From a virus, in the IMG/VR virus record IMGVR_UViG_3300020383_000006, positions 62,001 to 126,000 of that record: a stretch of DNA of 64,000 bases, one strand, 5' to 3'. The notes under the pieces were generated by a model. The model was not told where the DNA came from and did not search any database. It worked only from the letters and a program-made list of their open reading frames with translations. Positions 14,747 to 22,513 of this stretch are shown here, one piece after another (within the stretch, counting starts at the first letter, position 1; each line of letters opens with the position of its first letter). The position numbers and the translations under genes were made by a program.

Positions 14747-15293
14747 AATTGAAAAAATTGGTAAGCGTCCTGTTTTCGACATATCCGTTAATGGTTCACA
14801 AAATTATGTTTTAGAGAACGGGGTTATAAGTCATAATACCGGACCACTATATTCCTCAGACCAAGTTTTCATCGTTCGCAAGCGCCAAATCAAAGAAGGC
14901 AAAGAAATTATTGGTTGGGAATTTATTCTTGATATTGAAAAATCAAGAACGATTCGCGAAAAATCATCAATCCCATTTGAAGTGAAATACGGGGAAGGAT
15001 TAAATCGTTTTTCTGCTCTACTTGACTTAGCTATTGCTTCGGGTCACGTGATTAAACCTAAGATGGGTTGGTATTCTCGTGCTAACGTAGAAGATGATAA
15101 AAATTGGCGTAGAAAAGAAACTTCTTCAGATGAATTTTGGGATCCTATTCTTAATGACCAAACGTTTGTCGATGCCGTTAAAAATATGTATCGTTTGGAT
15201 GGTGGCGACCCAATTCTACAAAAGAAACTTGATAATTTAGTTCAAGATGAAGATTTTGACCCTGAAACAGGTGAAATCTTCGATAAAGAATAA
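14733..15293 (+). CDS. uvsX: Split-intein C part fused to UvsX C-terminal half
   Basis: Residues 1-35 are an intein C-fragment: block F VFDISVNGSQNYVLENG and block G VISHN, ending in the required His-Asn. The next residue is Thr36, a legal +1 nucleophile. Residues 36-186 are the C-terminal part of UvsX, beginning TGPLYSSDQVFIVRKRQIK, which joins in register to the upstream half. The C-terminal tail is acidic, as in T4. The ATG at 14733 has AAGGTAG at a usable distance and lies inside the endonuclease gene. All parts for trans-splicing are present, so this is a working fractured gene rather than a pseudogene. Confidence 0.9.
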   Translation: MLLSKIEKIGKRPVFDISVNGSQNYVLENGVISHNTGPLYSSDQVFIVRKRQIKEGKEIIGWEFILDIEKSRTIREKSSIPFEVKYGEGLNRFSALLDLAIASGHVIKPKMGWYSRANVEDDKNWRRKETSSDEFWDPILNDQTFVDAVKNMYRLDGGDPILQKKLDNLVQDEDFDPETGEIFDKE

Positions 15294-15314
15294 ATAAATC
15301 ACTTTTAATGAAAT

Positions 15315-15350
15315 GGGCGGTAGGTTAAACTATCGCCCTCTAACTATAAT
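15315..15350 (+). promoter_or_regulatory. Hairpin followed by TATAAT before gene 41
   Basis: GGGCGGTAG (15315-15323) pairs with CTATCGCCC (15330-15338) over 9 bp with one G-T, and TATAAT follows at 15345-15350. No good -35 lies at the right distance because the hairpin occupies it. It may be a terminator without T run or an RNA-processing element; the promoter call is weak. Confidence 0.35.
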
Positions 15351-15371
15351 AATGAGCGCGAAGGATGATTA

Positions 15372-16778
15372 ATGGTTTCTTTTGAAGACACTCTGTTTAA
15401 ATCTCTTTTGTATGATAGCAATTATGTTAGAAAAGTTTTACCGTACCTTGATGATTCATATTTTGACGGTAGCAGAAAAACATTATTCAATATCTACAAA
15501 AATTTATTTGATGAGTATAATGAAGTCCCGACCCTTGAAGCAATAGGCGTAGTCTTACAAAAAAGTCCAGTCGGGGAATCTGAATTTGAGGAAATTGCTG
15601 AACTACTTACAACATGCCATAAAAATAGAAAAGATTTACCAAATACAGAATTCCTAGTTAAGGAAACTGAAGAGTATTGTAGAGATAAAAAATTATACGA
15701 TTCAATTTACCAATCCATTTCGATTTTAGAAGATGAAAAGTCAAACAAAAATTCTATACCTGATTTATTAGAAGATGCGTTGTCTATATCGTTTGACACT
15801 TCTATTGGTATGGATTTTTTCGAAGATGCGGAAAAGCGATATGAAGCCTATACAGCTGAAGACGCAAGAATTCCTTTTCCACTTAACGCATTAAACCGTT
15901 TATCCAATGGCGGTCACAAAAAGAAGTCATTGAGTTGCGTGTTAGCAGGAACAAACACGGGTAAATCTGCTCTTATGTGTTATCTTTGTGGTGAGTTTTT
16001 AAGAAGAGGATTAAATGTACTGTATATTTCTTTAGAAATGGCTGAAGAGGATGTTCAAGAACGTATTGAAGCTAACTTACTGAACGTTTCTACTGATGAA
16101 CTTAAAAAGTTGACTAAAGAACAGTACATGGGTAAAATTAGGAATTTACAAAGTAAAACAAACGGCAAATTTGTTGCTAAAGAATACCCTACCTCGGCTG
16201 GTCACGTTGGTCATTTTAGACACTTGATAAAAGAACTGAAACAAAAGAAAAAGTTTGAACCTGATTTCATATTTGTAGATTACATTAATATTTGCGCATC
16301 TTATCGTATTAGTGCCCAAGGTAGTAACTCATACAGTTACATTAAGGCGATTGCCGAAGAACTGCGTGGATTGTCTATGGAAATGAATACGCCTATTATG
16401 ACGGCAACTCAGGTTAATCGAAGCGGTATGGATAAATCACCTGAAATGACTGATACTTCAGATTCATTCGGTTTGCCTATGTCACTTGATTTCTTTATAT
16501 CATTGTCCCAAAATGAGGTTCACCAAGAAAACGGTCAACAATTAATCAATTGTATAAAAACCCGTTGGGGTAACAAATCAAAAATTAAACCTGAGTTAGT
16601 TAATATTGATTGGGATAAAATGCGATATAGTGATATTGATAGCGCAACTTCGGTTGCTTCTAAAGTAGGCAACAATAAGCCTAAAACAAGCAAAGGTTCT
16701 AATGAGAGTTCTACTGGCAGTTCATTGAGAGATAAAAAGAAACGTAAAGGTTCTTCAGCAGAATTTCAATGGGAATAG
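15372..16778 (+). CDS. 41: Replicative DNA helicase, T4 gp41 type (DnaB-like)
   Basis: This 468-residue protein is close to T4 gp41 (475). The N-terminal helical domain spans residues 1-150. The RecA-like motor domain has Walker A AGTNTGKSAL near 193, Walker B DFIFVDYIN near 296, and the ATQVNRS motif with downstream arginine-containing loop near 352. The last 35 residues are Lys/Ser-rich and end in SAEFQWE. It unwinds DNA ahead of the gp43 fork with the primase. AAGGATG gives a good ribosome site. It directly follows split uvsX, as helicase and uvsX are close in T4. Confidence 0.93.
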   Translation: MVSFEDTLFKSLLYDSNYVRKVLPYLDDSYFDGSRKTLFNIYKNLFDEYNEVPTLEAIGVVLQKSPVGESEFEEIAELLTTCHKNRKDLPNTEFLVKETEEYCRDKKLYDSIYQSISILEDEKSNKNSIPDLLEDALSISFDTSIGMDFFEDAEKRYEAYTAEDARIPFPLNALNRLSNGGHKKKSLSCVLAGTNTGKSALMCYLCGEFLRRGLNVLYISLEMAEEDVQERIEANLLNVSTDELKKLTKEQYMGKIRNLQSKTNGKFVAKEYPTSAGHVGHFRHLIKELKQKKKFEPDFIFVDYINICASYRISAQGSNSYSYIKAIAEELRGLSMEMNTPIMTATQVNRSGMDKSPEMTDTSDSFGLPMSLDFFISLSQNEVHQENGQQLINCIKTRWGNKSKIKPELVNIDWDKMRYSDIDSATSVASKVGNNKPKTSKGSNESSTGSSLRDKKKRKGSSAEFQWE

Positions 16779-16804
16779 GTTATAAAAACTTGTTCCTTTA
16801 TAAC
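16779..16804 (+). promoter_or_regulatory. Hairpin at the gene 41 stop
   Basis: GTTATAAA (16779-16786) pairs with TTTATAAC (16797-16804) around a 10-nt loop starting at the base after the stop codon. It is AT-rich and has no T run, so any terminator function is uncertain. Confidence 0.35.
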
Positions 16805-16814
16805 TAATCGTTAT

Positions 16815-16843
16815 TATACTTTTATCATTTGTTTTATTATAAT
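16815..16843 (+). promoter_or_regulatory. Early-type promoter (TATACT-17-TATAAT)
   Basis: TATAAT at 16838-16843 has TATACT 17 nt upstream, in the context TATACTTTTA, which resembles the TTTACTTTTA of the promoters at 108 and 1598. It should drive the small genes 16890-18256. Confidence 0.6.
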
Positions 16844-16889
16844 GAATTCAAGTTAAGGAATTAATCTCAAACCTGAGGAAGTTTATATT

Positions 16890-17108
16890 ATGAAAAACCC
16901 GTACCCATTTCTTCTTTCTTTCAAAAAGAAATTTACCCGTGATGCTACTCTTTACAAGAAAGGCGAAGTATCTAAAGAACAACAAATTGGTATGGTTAGT
17001 ATTGAAGAAGCAGAACGCTATATTGATGTGGTTAATAACCAAAATGAAATGGGTAATCTAGAATATAAAATTGAAGATTATACTATCGTAGAAAAAGAGG
17101 AAGCTTAA
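16890..17108 (+). CDS. Small protein, unknown (72 aa)
   Basis: A 72-residue Lys/Glu-rich protein, with start MKNPYPFLLSFKKKF and a helical C-terminal half ending in acidic residues. GAGG precedes the start by 10 nt. It is the first gene of a tightly packed run of small unknowns behind its own promoter (next gap 4 nt). No recognised motif. Confidence 0.55.
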   Translation: MKNPYPFLLSFKKKFTRDATLYKKGEVSKEQQIGMVSIEEAERYIDVVNNQNEMGNLEYKIEDYTIVEKEEA

Positions 17109-17112
17109 GATT

Positions 17113-17310
17113 ATGAAAAATAATCTAACCAGTGAAGAAATTGAATTGATTTATGAAGGTACTTGCAGAACCCGTCGTTCCGTTAACGATCAAGGTGAAA
17201 AATGTATTTCCTACTTCAAACCAGGACATGGAAATATTACTTCCCCAATTAATGAATTACCTTCAACGGTGTATAATCGTCGATTAAACTTATTAAGGAA
17301 TTCTGATTAA
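17113..17310 (+). CDS. Small protein, unknown (65 aa)
   Basis: A 65-residue basic protein with two Cys and a Ser/Pro-containing middle. Its stop overlaps the start of the next gene by one base, so the two are probably translated together. I do not recognise it; the tight packing on both sides is the support. Confidence 0.55.
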   Translation: MKNNLTSEEIELIYEGTCRTRRSVNDQGEKCISYFKPGHGNITSPINELPSTVYNRRLNLLRNSD

Positions 17311-18014
17311 TGGATATTTCCGAGTTGGAAGGGATCACCTTACCAAATTTAGTTAAATTCAAATTTGAAGGTGACCCCGTTTCAGAAGAAACCGCTAAAG
17401 ATTTTATACTTAAAACTGACCCAAGGCTTTTCTATAAAGAAGAGCTTTCTGGAATCATTAATGAGTTTTTACAGGAAAAATCGGGTTTCACTGAACCTCA
17501 AATTGATGCTTGGTTGAGGGATGACTTTTATGAGTTATCTGAACAAGAAAGGTTAAATCAGTTAGTAGATTTATCTGATTACCTAATGTCAGAGTACGGG
17601 ATAATTGAACTCAAAACTTTAGCCAGTAATTACATTTATTCTAAAGACGAAGAATACGGTGGTTATGGGTTAATAAACCCGAAAGGATTTATATTAGGAG
17701 AATTTCATTTAGGTAGTGAACATTCTTTTGACATTTATGACGTTCATGGTGACTTAGTAAAAATTGTATCTAATTTTAACCTAGATTTTAAACTGAGCCT
17801 TTACAATGAAGATGAATCTACTTTGTACGGAACTTTTATTTGTTCAGGGGATAGTATTGAGTTTGAACCAAATTTAAATCCAGTTATTGTCGATACTGGT
17901 CGAAGTAAAGTTTACAACCAAGTTGATAATTTGGGCGTACCGAGTCCTTGGGTATCAGAAATGTTATATTGGATTCGTACTAGAATTAAAAGAACTTTGG
18001 GGATTAGGTTATGA
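17310..18014 (+). CDS. Hypothetical protein (234 aa)
   Basis: A 234-residue acidic protein. Residues 1-110 are mainly helical. Residues 110-195 have a beta-rich pattern with many aromatic and Gly residues (EEYGGYGLINPKGFILGEFHLG). The C-terminus ends in a basic helix (WIRTRIKRTLGIRL). It overlaps the next gene by 4 nt. No known domain recognised; probably an early host-directed or replication accessory protein, which is context only. Confidence 0.55.
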   Translation: MDISELEGITLPNLVKFKFEGDPVSEETAKDFILKTDPRLFYKEELSGIINEFLQEKSGFTEPQIDAWLRDDFYELSEQERLNQLVDLSDYLMSEYGIIELKTLASNYIYSKDEEYGGYGLINPKGFILGEFHLGSEHSFDIYDVHGDLVKIVSNFNLDFKLSLYNEDESTLYGTFICSGDSIEFEPNLNPVIVDTGRSKVYNQVDNLGVPSPWVSEMLYWIRTRIKRTLGIRL

Positions 18015-18256
18015 ATAATTTTGACTTTGATTTACTTAAAGAAAAAGAACTTATTGTAGTTGAGCATTATGGTTCTTTACCTAGTAACCCAATTAAACGT
18101 TTTCTTTGTATGGTTAACAAAAAATACAAAGAAAAATATGTTACCTTGATTAAAGATGAAGAAGTTATTGTTCATGGCGAATACGTATTAATGAACCATA
18201 ACACAACCTTAAAGTTGATTGAAATCATTGAAAATAGCTTACCAGAAGAACGCTAA
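18011..18256 (+). CDS. Small basic protein, unknown (81 aa)
   Basis: An 81-residue protein with a Lys-rich middle (CMVNKKYKEKYV) and an amphipathic C-terminal helix. Its ATG overlaps the end of the preceding gene (ATGA-type), so translation is likely coupled. It is followed by a U-rich terminator. No family recognised. Confidence 0.55.
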   Translation: MNNFDFDLLKEKELIVVEHYGSLPSNPIKRFLCMVNKKYKEKYVTLIKDEEVIVHGEYVLMNHNTTLKLIEIIENSLPEER

Positions 18257-18267
18257 AGGTTTTTTAT

Positions 18268-18305
18268 GGGTTATGGTAAGTAACCCTATTATTTTATTTT
18301 TATTA
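18268..18305 (+). terminator. Rho-independent terminator
   Basis: GGGTTA (18268-18273) pairs with TAACCC (18281-18286) around a 7-nt loop and is followed by a T-rich stretch (TATTATTTTATTTTTATTATT). It ends the 16890-18256 unit. Confidence 0.65.
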
Positions 18306-18333
18306 TTGCTTAAAACATCTATGAGGAACTATT

Positions 18334-18780
18334 ATGATTACTATTGAAGAAGCCATCAAAGAAGCTAATTCTGAAGAACAAACTATGATTGACCCACGTT
18401 CTTTAGTGCGTTTGTCCCAGTTCATGACAGTTGAACAAATTGAAGAAGCTGGGTTAGAATTTAATTCAGAAGAAGCAAAACAAAATCACGAACCTAAACC
18501 TTTTACGGAAGAAGCTGTTATTCAACAATTAAAAAATGATGTTGAATTTGGTTTTGAAAAGGCATTAAACAAACGCGGAATCTCTGCAAGCCTTATGTTT
18601 CAAGTCGTTATGTTCTGGAATTATGTTCTTCAAAATGAATTAAAAGACTTTGATGAAAATAATTATGCTCAATACGGTTTACCGTTGTTCAAACAAACGG
18701 CAGTATTATATGGGTTTGAAAATCCTATTGGTGATGATGATGGTGATGAATTTGATTATTCATCAGAAGCTGATTGGTGA
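18334..18780 (+). CDS. Hypothetical acidic protein (148 aa)
   Basis: A 148-residue, mostly helical, strongly acidic protein that begins MITIEEAIKEANSEEQ and ends in a DDDGDEFDYSSEADW tail. GAGGAAC precedes its start. A compact helical middle with aromatic residues (FQVVMFWNYVLQ) suggests a folded domain. No family recognised. The acidic tail could mimic DNA, but that is speculation. Confidence 0.55.
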   Translation: MITIEEAIKEANSEEQTMIDPRSLVRLSQFMTVEQIEEAGLEFNSEEAKQNHEPKPFTEEAVIQQLKNDVEFGFEKALNKRGISASLMFQVVMFWNYVLQNELKDFDENNYAQYGLPLFKQTAVLYGFENPIGDDDGDEFDYSSEADW

Positions 18781-19009
18781 AGTTGGTTATGATCCTCTGG
18801 GTCAATAAAGAATCGAAGCGAGGGAATAATTTTATTCCCTACCTATCGAAGTGCGGGTGAAAGAACCGTTGCTCTTTAAATTCTTATGCCTTTTATTTGG
18901 GCGTTTAAAGAATGTTGTTGACTGTAGGAATAGACTACACGTGGTTGAAAAGACACATTACGAACCTTACTTCGCCACACAATTCTTAAAATAAAGGAAA
19001 TTTTCGTTT
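18781..19009 (+). other. Non-coding stretch with an inverted repeat
   Basis: These 229 bases carry no convincing gene. They hold a near-perfect hairpin, AGGGAATA/TATTCCCT (about 18821-18841), and a CTTTAAA / TTTAAAG pair further on. A tiny frame of 23 codons from 18789 has no real ribosome site. A small RNA or a long leader for the gene at 19010 is possible. No clear promoter was found. Confidence 0.4.
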
Positions 19010-19264
19010 ATGAGTAAAAAATCAAAAGCCGAAAAACAAGAAGAAACTAGGGTATTGGCTGGGAAATTAACTTCAAACGTAATTGAAACTTGGGAAACGG
19101 TTGGTGCATCATTAACTGAAGCGCCTATTAAGTATGATCCTGAACTTGACATGGTTGCAGTGATTTACCCAAACAAAATTAATTTATTTTTTAATCGTGA
19201 TGATTCAGGATTCAAAGAACCATATCCTTGTTGGTTTGAGGAATCATTAGAAATTCCAAGATAA
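19010..19264 (+). CDS. Small protein, unknown (84 aa)
   Basis: An 84-residue protein with a Lys/Glu-rich first 15 residues (MSKKSKAEKQEE) and a mixed remainder ending in a Pro/aromatic segment (FKEPYPCWFEE). AAAGGAAA lies upstream at a good distance. It is the last + strand gene and stops 3 nt before a bidirectional terminator. No family recognised. Confidence 0.6.
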   Translation: MSKKSKAEKQEETRVLAGKLTSNVIETWETVGASLTEAPIKYDPELDMVAVIYPNKINLFFNRDDSGFKEPYPCWFEESLEIPR

Positions 19265-19266
19265 AG

Positions 19267-19294
19267 AAAAGGGACTTCTTAAAGTCCCTTTTTT
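19267..19294. terminator. Bidirectional terminator at the convergent junction
   Basis: AAAGGGACTT (19268-19277) pairs with AAGTCCCTTT (19282-19291) around CTTA, with TTTT after it on the + strand and TTTTCTTT on the - strand. It separates the early arm from the late arm and lies over the end of the endonuclease gene. Confidence 0.8.
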
Positions 19295-21045
19295 ATTACC
19301 AGTTTATACCTTAATGAACCTGCATCATATATTCTAAGAAACCCATTCTTCCTCATATTTTGGTATTCAGTTAAAGATTCATCGTATTTATCTAATTTTT
19401 CTTCTAATTTATGTTTCATGAATTTATTTCGTGAATGTCGTTTACCATCATAATAAAAGTAATTAGGGTTCGTCATTCCGTTATATTCAAACCCATTTTT
19501 CTCATACATTATTCCATTACCGTAGTCTAATGACACATAAGTATGTATAATTGATGGATTATGTTTTCTTATAAAAGATTTAAGCAACTTTCCGAAGCCA
19601 CCTACGCAATTCAGCGAGGCATACCTAATAATTTCGTATTCGTCCTTACAGGAAGGATTTAACCCTAAAACGGATACGAGCTTACCTTCATAAATTAAAC
19701 CATAATAATATTTTGCGTCACGTGAACCTTGAATATGTGTTTTTTCTAAAAATGGAAAATATTCTTCTTTTGTTAATTTAACAACTGAACATTTTCTAGC
19801 ATAATATCGTTCATTTGATTTACCACACATATGTAATATTTTAGATTTAATCACTTCAGGTTTTTGTTCCCACCAATCTTCATACACATGGATAATTCTA
19901 TATCCTTTATCTAAAACCTCAAGGGATTTATTTTGATGGTAATTCCTATCACCTTTCATTTCAAACGAATGCCAAAACATGCCGTTAAATTCTATAACGA
20001 TTTTATGTTCAGGTATAATGATATCACATTCTTTGGGTGAAATTAATGAACGGTCATTTGGAATGTAATCAATATTGTTTTCTTCTAGAAATTTTCTAAC
20101 TTCCATTTCTTTTGATGAAACAGAATAAGAATTTTTCCTATCTATACCTAAAGCAATCATTGCTTGTAAAACAGTTCTATGAGAACCAACTCCAATTACT
20201 TCAGCAATTTTCCTAGAACATTGATACTTTTCGTATAATTCTAACAATAATTGTTTATTTGTTAATGCTTCTATAATTTCATCAGTAAAATGTATTTTAG
20301 AATAATTGTCATGCCCGTATCGTTCTTGGTTTGTTTCAATAACTTTTTGGAGTATATCCTTAGACTGAAGTGGGCGTTCAACACCATGATTTTGTAAACA
20401 AGTACCTTTTGATTTATCTAATATTTCAGGTGATTGTAATACATGGTTAACACCATATTTTTCAAGAACAGTTTCGGTGGATTTTTCTTTAGTAGATTCT
20501 AATTGAAATACGTTATCAACACCATATCTTTCATTTACGGAATCTACTCTATTTTGTTTAACTTGTTCACTTGAACGATAATCTTCTACACCATATTTTT
20601 CTTTTGAAGTTTGTTTAACTTTTTCTTTAAACTCATTAGAAGTAAAAACGTGTTCAGAACCATAACGTTCTTTATTTGTTTGTTTAATCTTTTCTTTAAT
20701 AGAATCATCTTTCATATGGTGACCACCATATTTTTCTGATGAAATTTTTCTAGCATTTTCTGATGAACATTTAACTGAACAGAATTTAGCAAAACCGCCT
20801 TTTTTATAATAAGGGGATTGTTTATCTATTCCCTTTGGTAAAATATTACCGCATGAGCATTTTGGAATTGAATTTATTTCATACAAAACGCAATATAATC
20901 TTTGAACCAAAGGTACGTTATTATATTGTTCATCTAAGAAAGAAGTTTTGATCAATAATTCTTTAACAAAATTTGTATGTTTACTGGAACGAATTTCCCT
21001 TCCATTAGGGTAATTATTTTCAATGATATATTCTTTCAAGTTCAT
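19279..21045 (-). CDS. Free-standing homing endonuclease, Vsr/EDxHD-like with DNA-binding repeats
   Basis: From the ATG at 21045 this is 588 residues; a TTG at 21078 with AAGG upstream is an alternative start. A zinc-knuckle-like CSCG...FCSVKC is near residues 63-94. About six tandem repeats of roughly 23 residues, with the core ERYGVENV, follow (residues about 100-240). Then come a helix-turn-helix-like stretch and a PD-(D/E)xK/Vsr-type core: CDIIIPEHKIVIEFNGMFWHS and HQNKSLEVLDKGYRIIHVYED. The last 190 residues, with VKLTKEEYFPFLEKTHIQGS, match a C-terminal domain common in T4-like phage homing enzymes. It sits just behind the gene 23 terminator. The target may lie in the neighbouring capsid gene of other phages. 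Confidence 0.75.
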   Translation of the reverse strand: MNLKEYIIENNYPNGREIRSSKHTNFVKELLIKTSFLDEQYNNVPLVQRLYCVLYEINSIPKCSCGNILPKGIDKQSPYYKKGGFAKFCSVKCSSENARKISSEKYGGHHMKDDSIKEKIKQTNKERYGSEHVFTSNEFKEKVKQTSKEKYGVEDYRSSEQVKQNRVDSVNERYGVDNVFQLESTKEKSTETVLEKYGVNHVLQSPEILDKSKGTCLQNHGVERPLQSKDILQKVIETNQERYGHDNYSKIHFTDEIIEALTNKQLLLELYEKYQCSRKIAEVIGVGSHRTVLQAMIALGIDRKNSYSVSSKEMEVRKFLEENNIDYIPNDRSLISPKECDIIIPEHKIVIEFNGMFWHSFEMKGDRNYHQNKSLEVLDKGYRIIHVYEDWWEQKPEVIKSKILHMCGKSNERYYARKCSVVKLTKEEYFPFLEKTHIQGSRDAKYYYGLIYEGKLVSVLGLNPSCKDEYEIIRYASLNCVGGFGKLLKSFIRKHNPSIIHTYVSLDYGNGIMYEKNGFEYNGMTNPNYFYYDGKRHSRNKFMKHKLEEKLDKYDESLTEYQNMRKNGFLRIYDAGSLRYKLVIKKGL

Positions 21046-21111
21046 ATTATAATTCTGGTTCTTTATAAGATCATTCAATTATACCTTAATTTATTGGTGT
21101 TTTATAGGCAT

Positions 21112-21137
21112 AAAAAAGAGGAGCCAAAAGGCTCCTC
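21112..21137 (-). terminator. Terminator of gene 23
   Basis: Read on the - strand, GAGGAGCC pairs with GGCTCCTC around TTTT and is followed by TTTTTT. It is a strong terminator ending the head transcript 36 nt after the major capsid gene and before the endonuclease gene. Confidence 0.85.
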
Positions 21138-21172
21138 AAGTTAGCTATGAATTATTATTGTTATAATTCAGA

Positions 21173-22453
21173 TTAGCCTTTAAGGTTAGTTACCGCGAAT
21201 TTACGGAAGTATTGGTTTTCACCTTGACCTAAACCTTTACCAGCTTTAGCAGAACCGTTAGCTTGGGTTTCAACGAAAGGATTCGCCTTAATACCGTAAC
21301 GAGTCTGGAAACCGATACGTGGCTGGAAGCTATCTTCCGCAGTAGCACGTACCATTTCTAGTGGAACGTATGGGCACCAGTATACGCCAGCATCCCAAGC
21401 GTTTTGACCTTTATAACCCAATGTGATATAATCACGAGTTGCATAAGGGTCAACGTGAACTTGATAACGACCAAGCAAGATACCTGCAAAGGTGTTAGAA
21501 GTAACGTCAACGTTCAAGCGAGAAGCCAACTCAGGGTTGTAATCCAATACGCCAGCCATGTTCAATGCAGAAGCAACGTTAGCTGAACAGATTACGCGGT
21601 TTGCTTTACCACGACGAGTTGAAATTGCGATTGCGTTAGCTTCAAGTTCAAGTTGGAACATAAGCCCTTTGAACTTCTCAACCAACCAACGACCGTCAGA
21701 GTCAGCAGAAAGGTCAAACATACCTGGAGTTGCAGCATCTTGAGCACCAATTTGTGCTGAAGTGTTGATTGTACGTAACAACTCACGGTCTTGTTCCGCT
21801 ACAATTTCAGTAGAAAGAACGTTAGCCAATTCACTTTCAGCGTCCAAGTTGTGGATTTGCTTCAAGTCGTGACGCAGTTCGTGGGTGAAAGAAGCTTTCA
21901 ATTTACGTGCTTTAGTTGAAACGTCAGTACGCTCAATTGAGAACGTCATTTCTTGCCAAGGATCGCCAGCTGTTGTACCAAGTTCTTCAGCTGCATTAGT
22001 TGACATACCAGTACCAGTAGAAGTACCTTCTGAAGGATCGCCTGTACCGAAGAAATCAGCAGGGAAACCTGAAGTATCACCAGCTTGAGTTCCAGCACCA
22101 GAGTGCGCAGTATTCGCTTCGTCGTGTAATGCTTCAGCGCCAGTTTGTGAAGTATAACGAGCACGCATAGCGAAGATTGAACCAGTTGGTCCAGATAGTG
22201 GTTGAACGCCAGCTAAATCAAAAGCCATAAGCTGAGGACCAGCACGACGAACCATACGGATCAATACTGGATCCCAGTTTGAAACACCACCAGTTTGAGT
22301 AGAATGCTCAGAAGATTCGTTCATGCCTTGCATAAATTTGATCTGATTCGTAAGCATTGACTCAGTTACGTATTTTTTGTGACTTTCACCGATCTGAGGG
22401 AACTTTTCGCTCTCAATCAGCTCATTCACTTTTTCAGTAATCATATTATCCAT
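21173..22453 (-). CDS. 23: Major capsid protein, T4 gp23 type
   Basis: This 426-residue protein is shorter than T4 gp23 (521). The gp23 core is clear in RMVRRAGPQLMAFDLAGVQPLSGPTG (residues about 67-92, of which I quote the motif positions), followed by the FAMRARY strand. T4 gp23 loses its N-terminus to gp21. A candidate L/I-x-E site here is IGE at residues 21-23, but the true site cannot be fixed by eye. It has its own late promoter and a strong terminator, as expected for the most abundant virion protein. It follows the scaffold gene as in T4. Confidence 0.93.
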   Translation of the reverse strand: MDNMITEKVNELIESEKFPQIGESHKKYVTESMLTNQIKFMQGMNESSEHSTQTGGVSNWDPVLIRMVRRAGPQLMAFDLAGVQPLSGPTGSIFAMRARYTSQTGAEALHDEANTAHSGAGTQAGDTSGFPADFFGTGDPSEGTSTGTGMSTNAAEELGTTAGDPWQEMTFSIERTDVSTKARKLKASFTHELRHDLKQIHNLDAESELANVLSTEIVAEQDRELLRTINTSAQIGAQDAATPGMFDLSADSDGRWLVEKFKGLMFQLELEANAIAISTRRGKANRVICSANVASALNMAGVLDYNPELASRLNVDVTSNTFAGILLGRYQVHVDPYATRDYITLGYKGQNAWDAGVYWCPYVPLEMVRATAEDSFQPRIGFQTRYGIKANPFVETQANGSAKAGKGLGQGENQYFRKFAVTNLKG

Positions 22454-22495
22454 TTTAAAACCTCTTGAATGAGAATTAATTAACCGTTATTAATT

Positions 22496-22503
22496 ATTTA
22501 TAT
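22496..22503 (-). promoter_or_regulatory. Late promoter of gene 23 (TATAAATA)
   Basis: An exact T4-late octamer on the - strand, 43 nt before the capsid start. The position and the highly expressed gene behind it make this the best supported late promoter in the window. Confidence 0.8.
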
Positions 22504-22513
22504 AAATTGAAAT

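Noticed and set aside
12556-15293. uvsX as a pseudogene broken by insertion, or interrupted by a group I intron
   Set aside because: Both halves carry complete intein N and C motifs, stop and start signals and in-register exteins, which fits trans-splicing. An intron would leave the reading frame to be joined at RNA level and would not encode intein blocks.
18789-18860. 23-codon frame in the gene-free stretch
   Set aside because: No real ribosome site, and the frame crosses a strong hairpin; not enough to call a gene.
19279-21045. Endonuclease insertion disrupting gene 23
   Set aside because: Gene 23 is complete and followed by its own terminator before the endonuclease gene.
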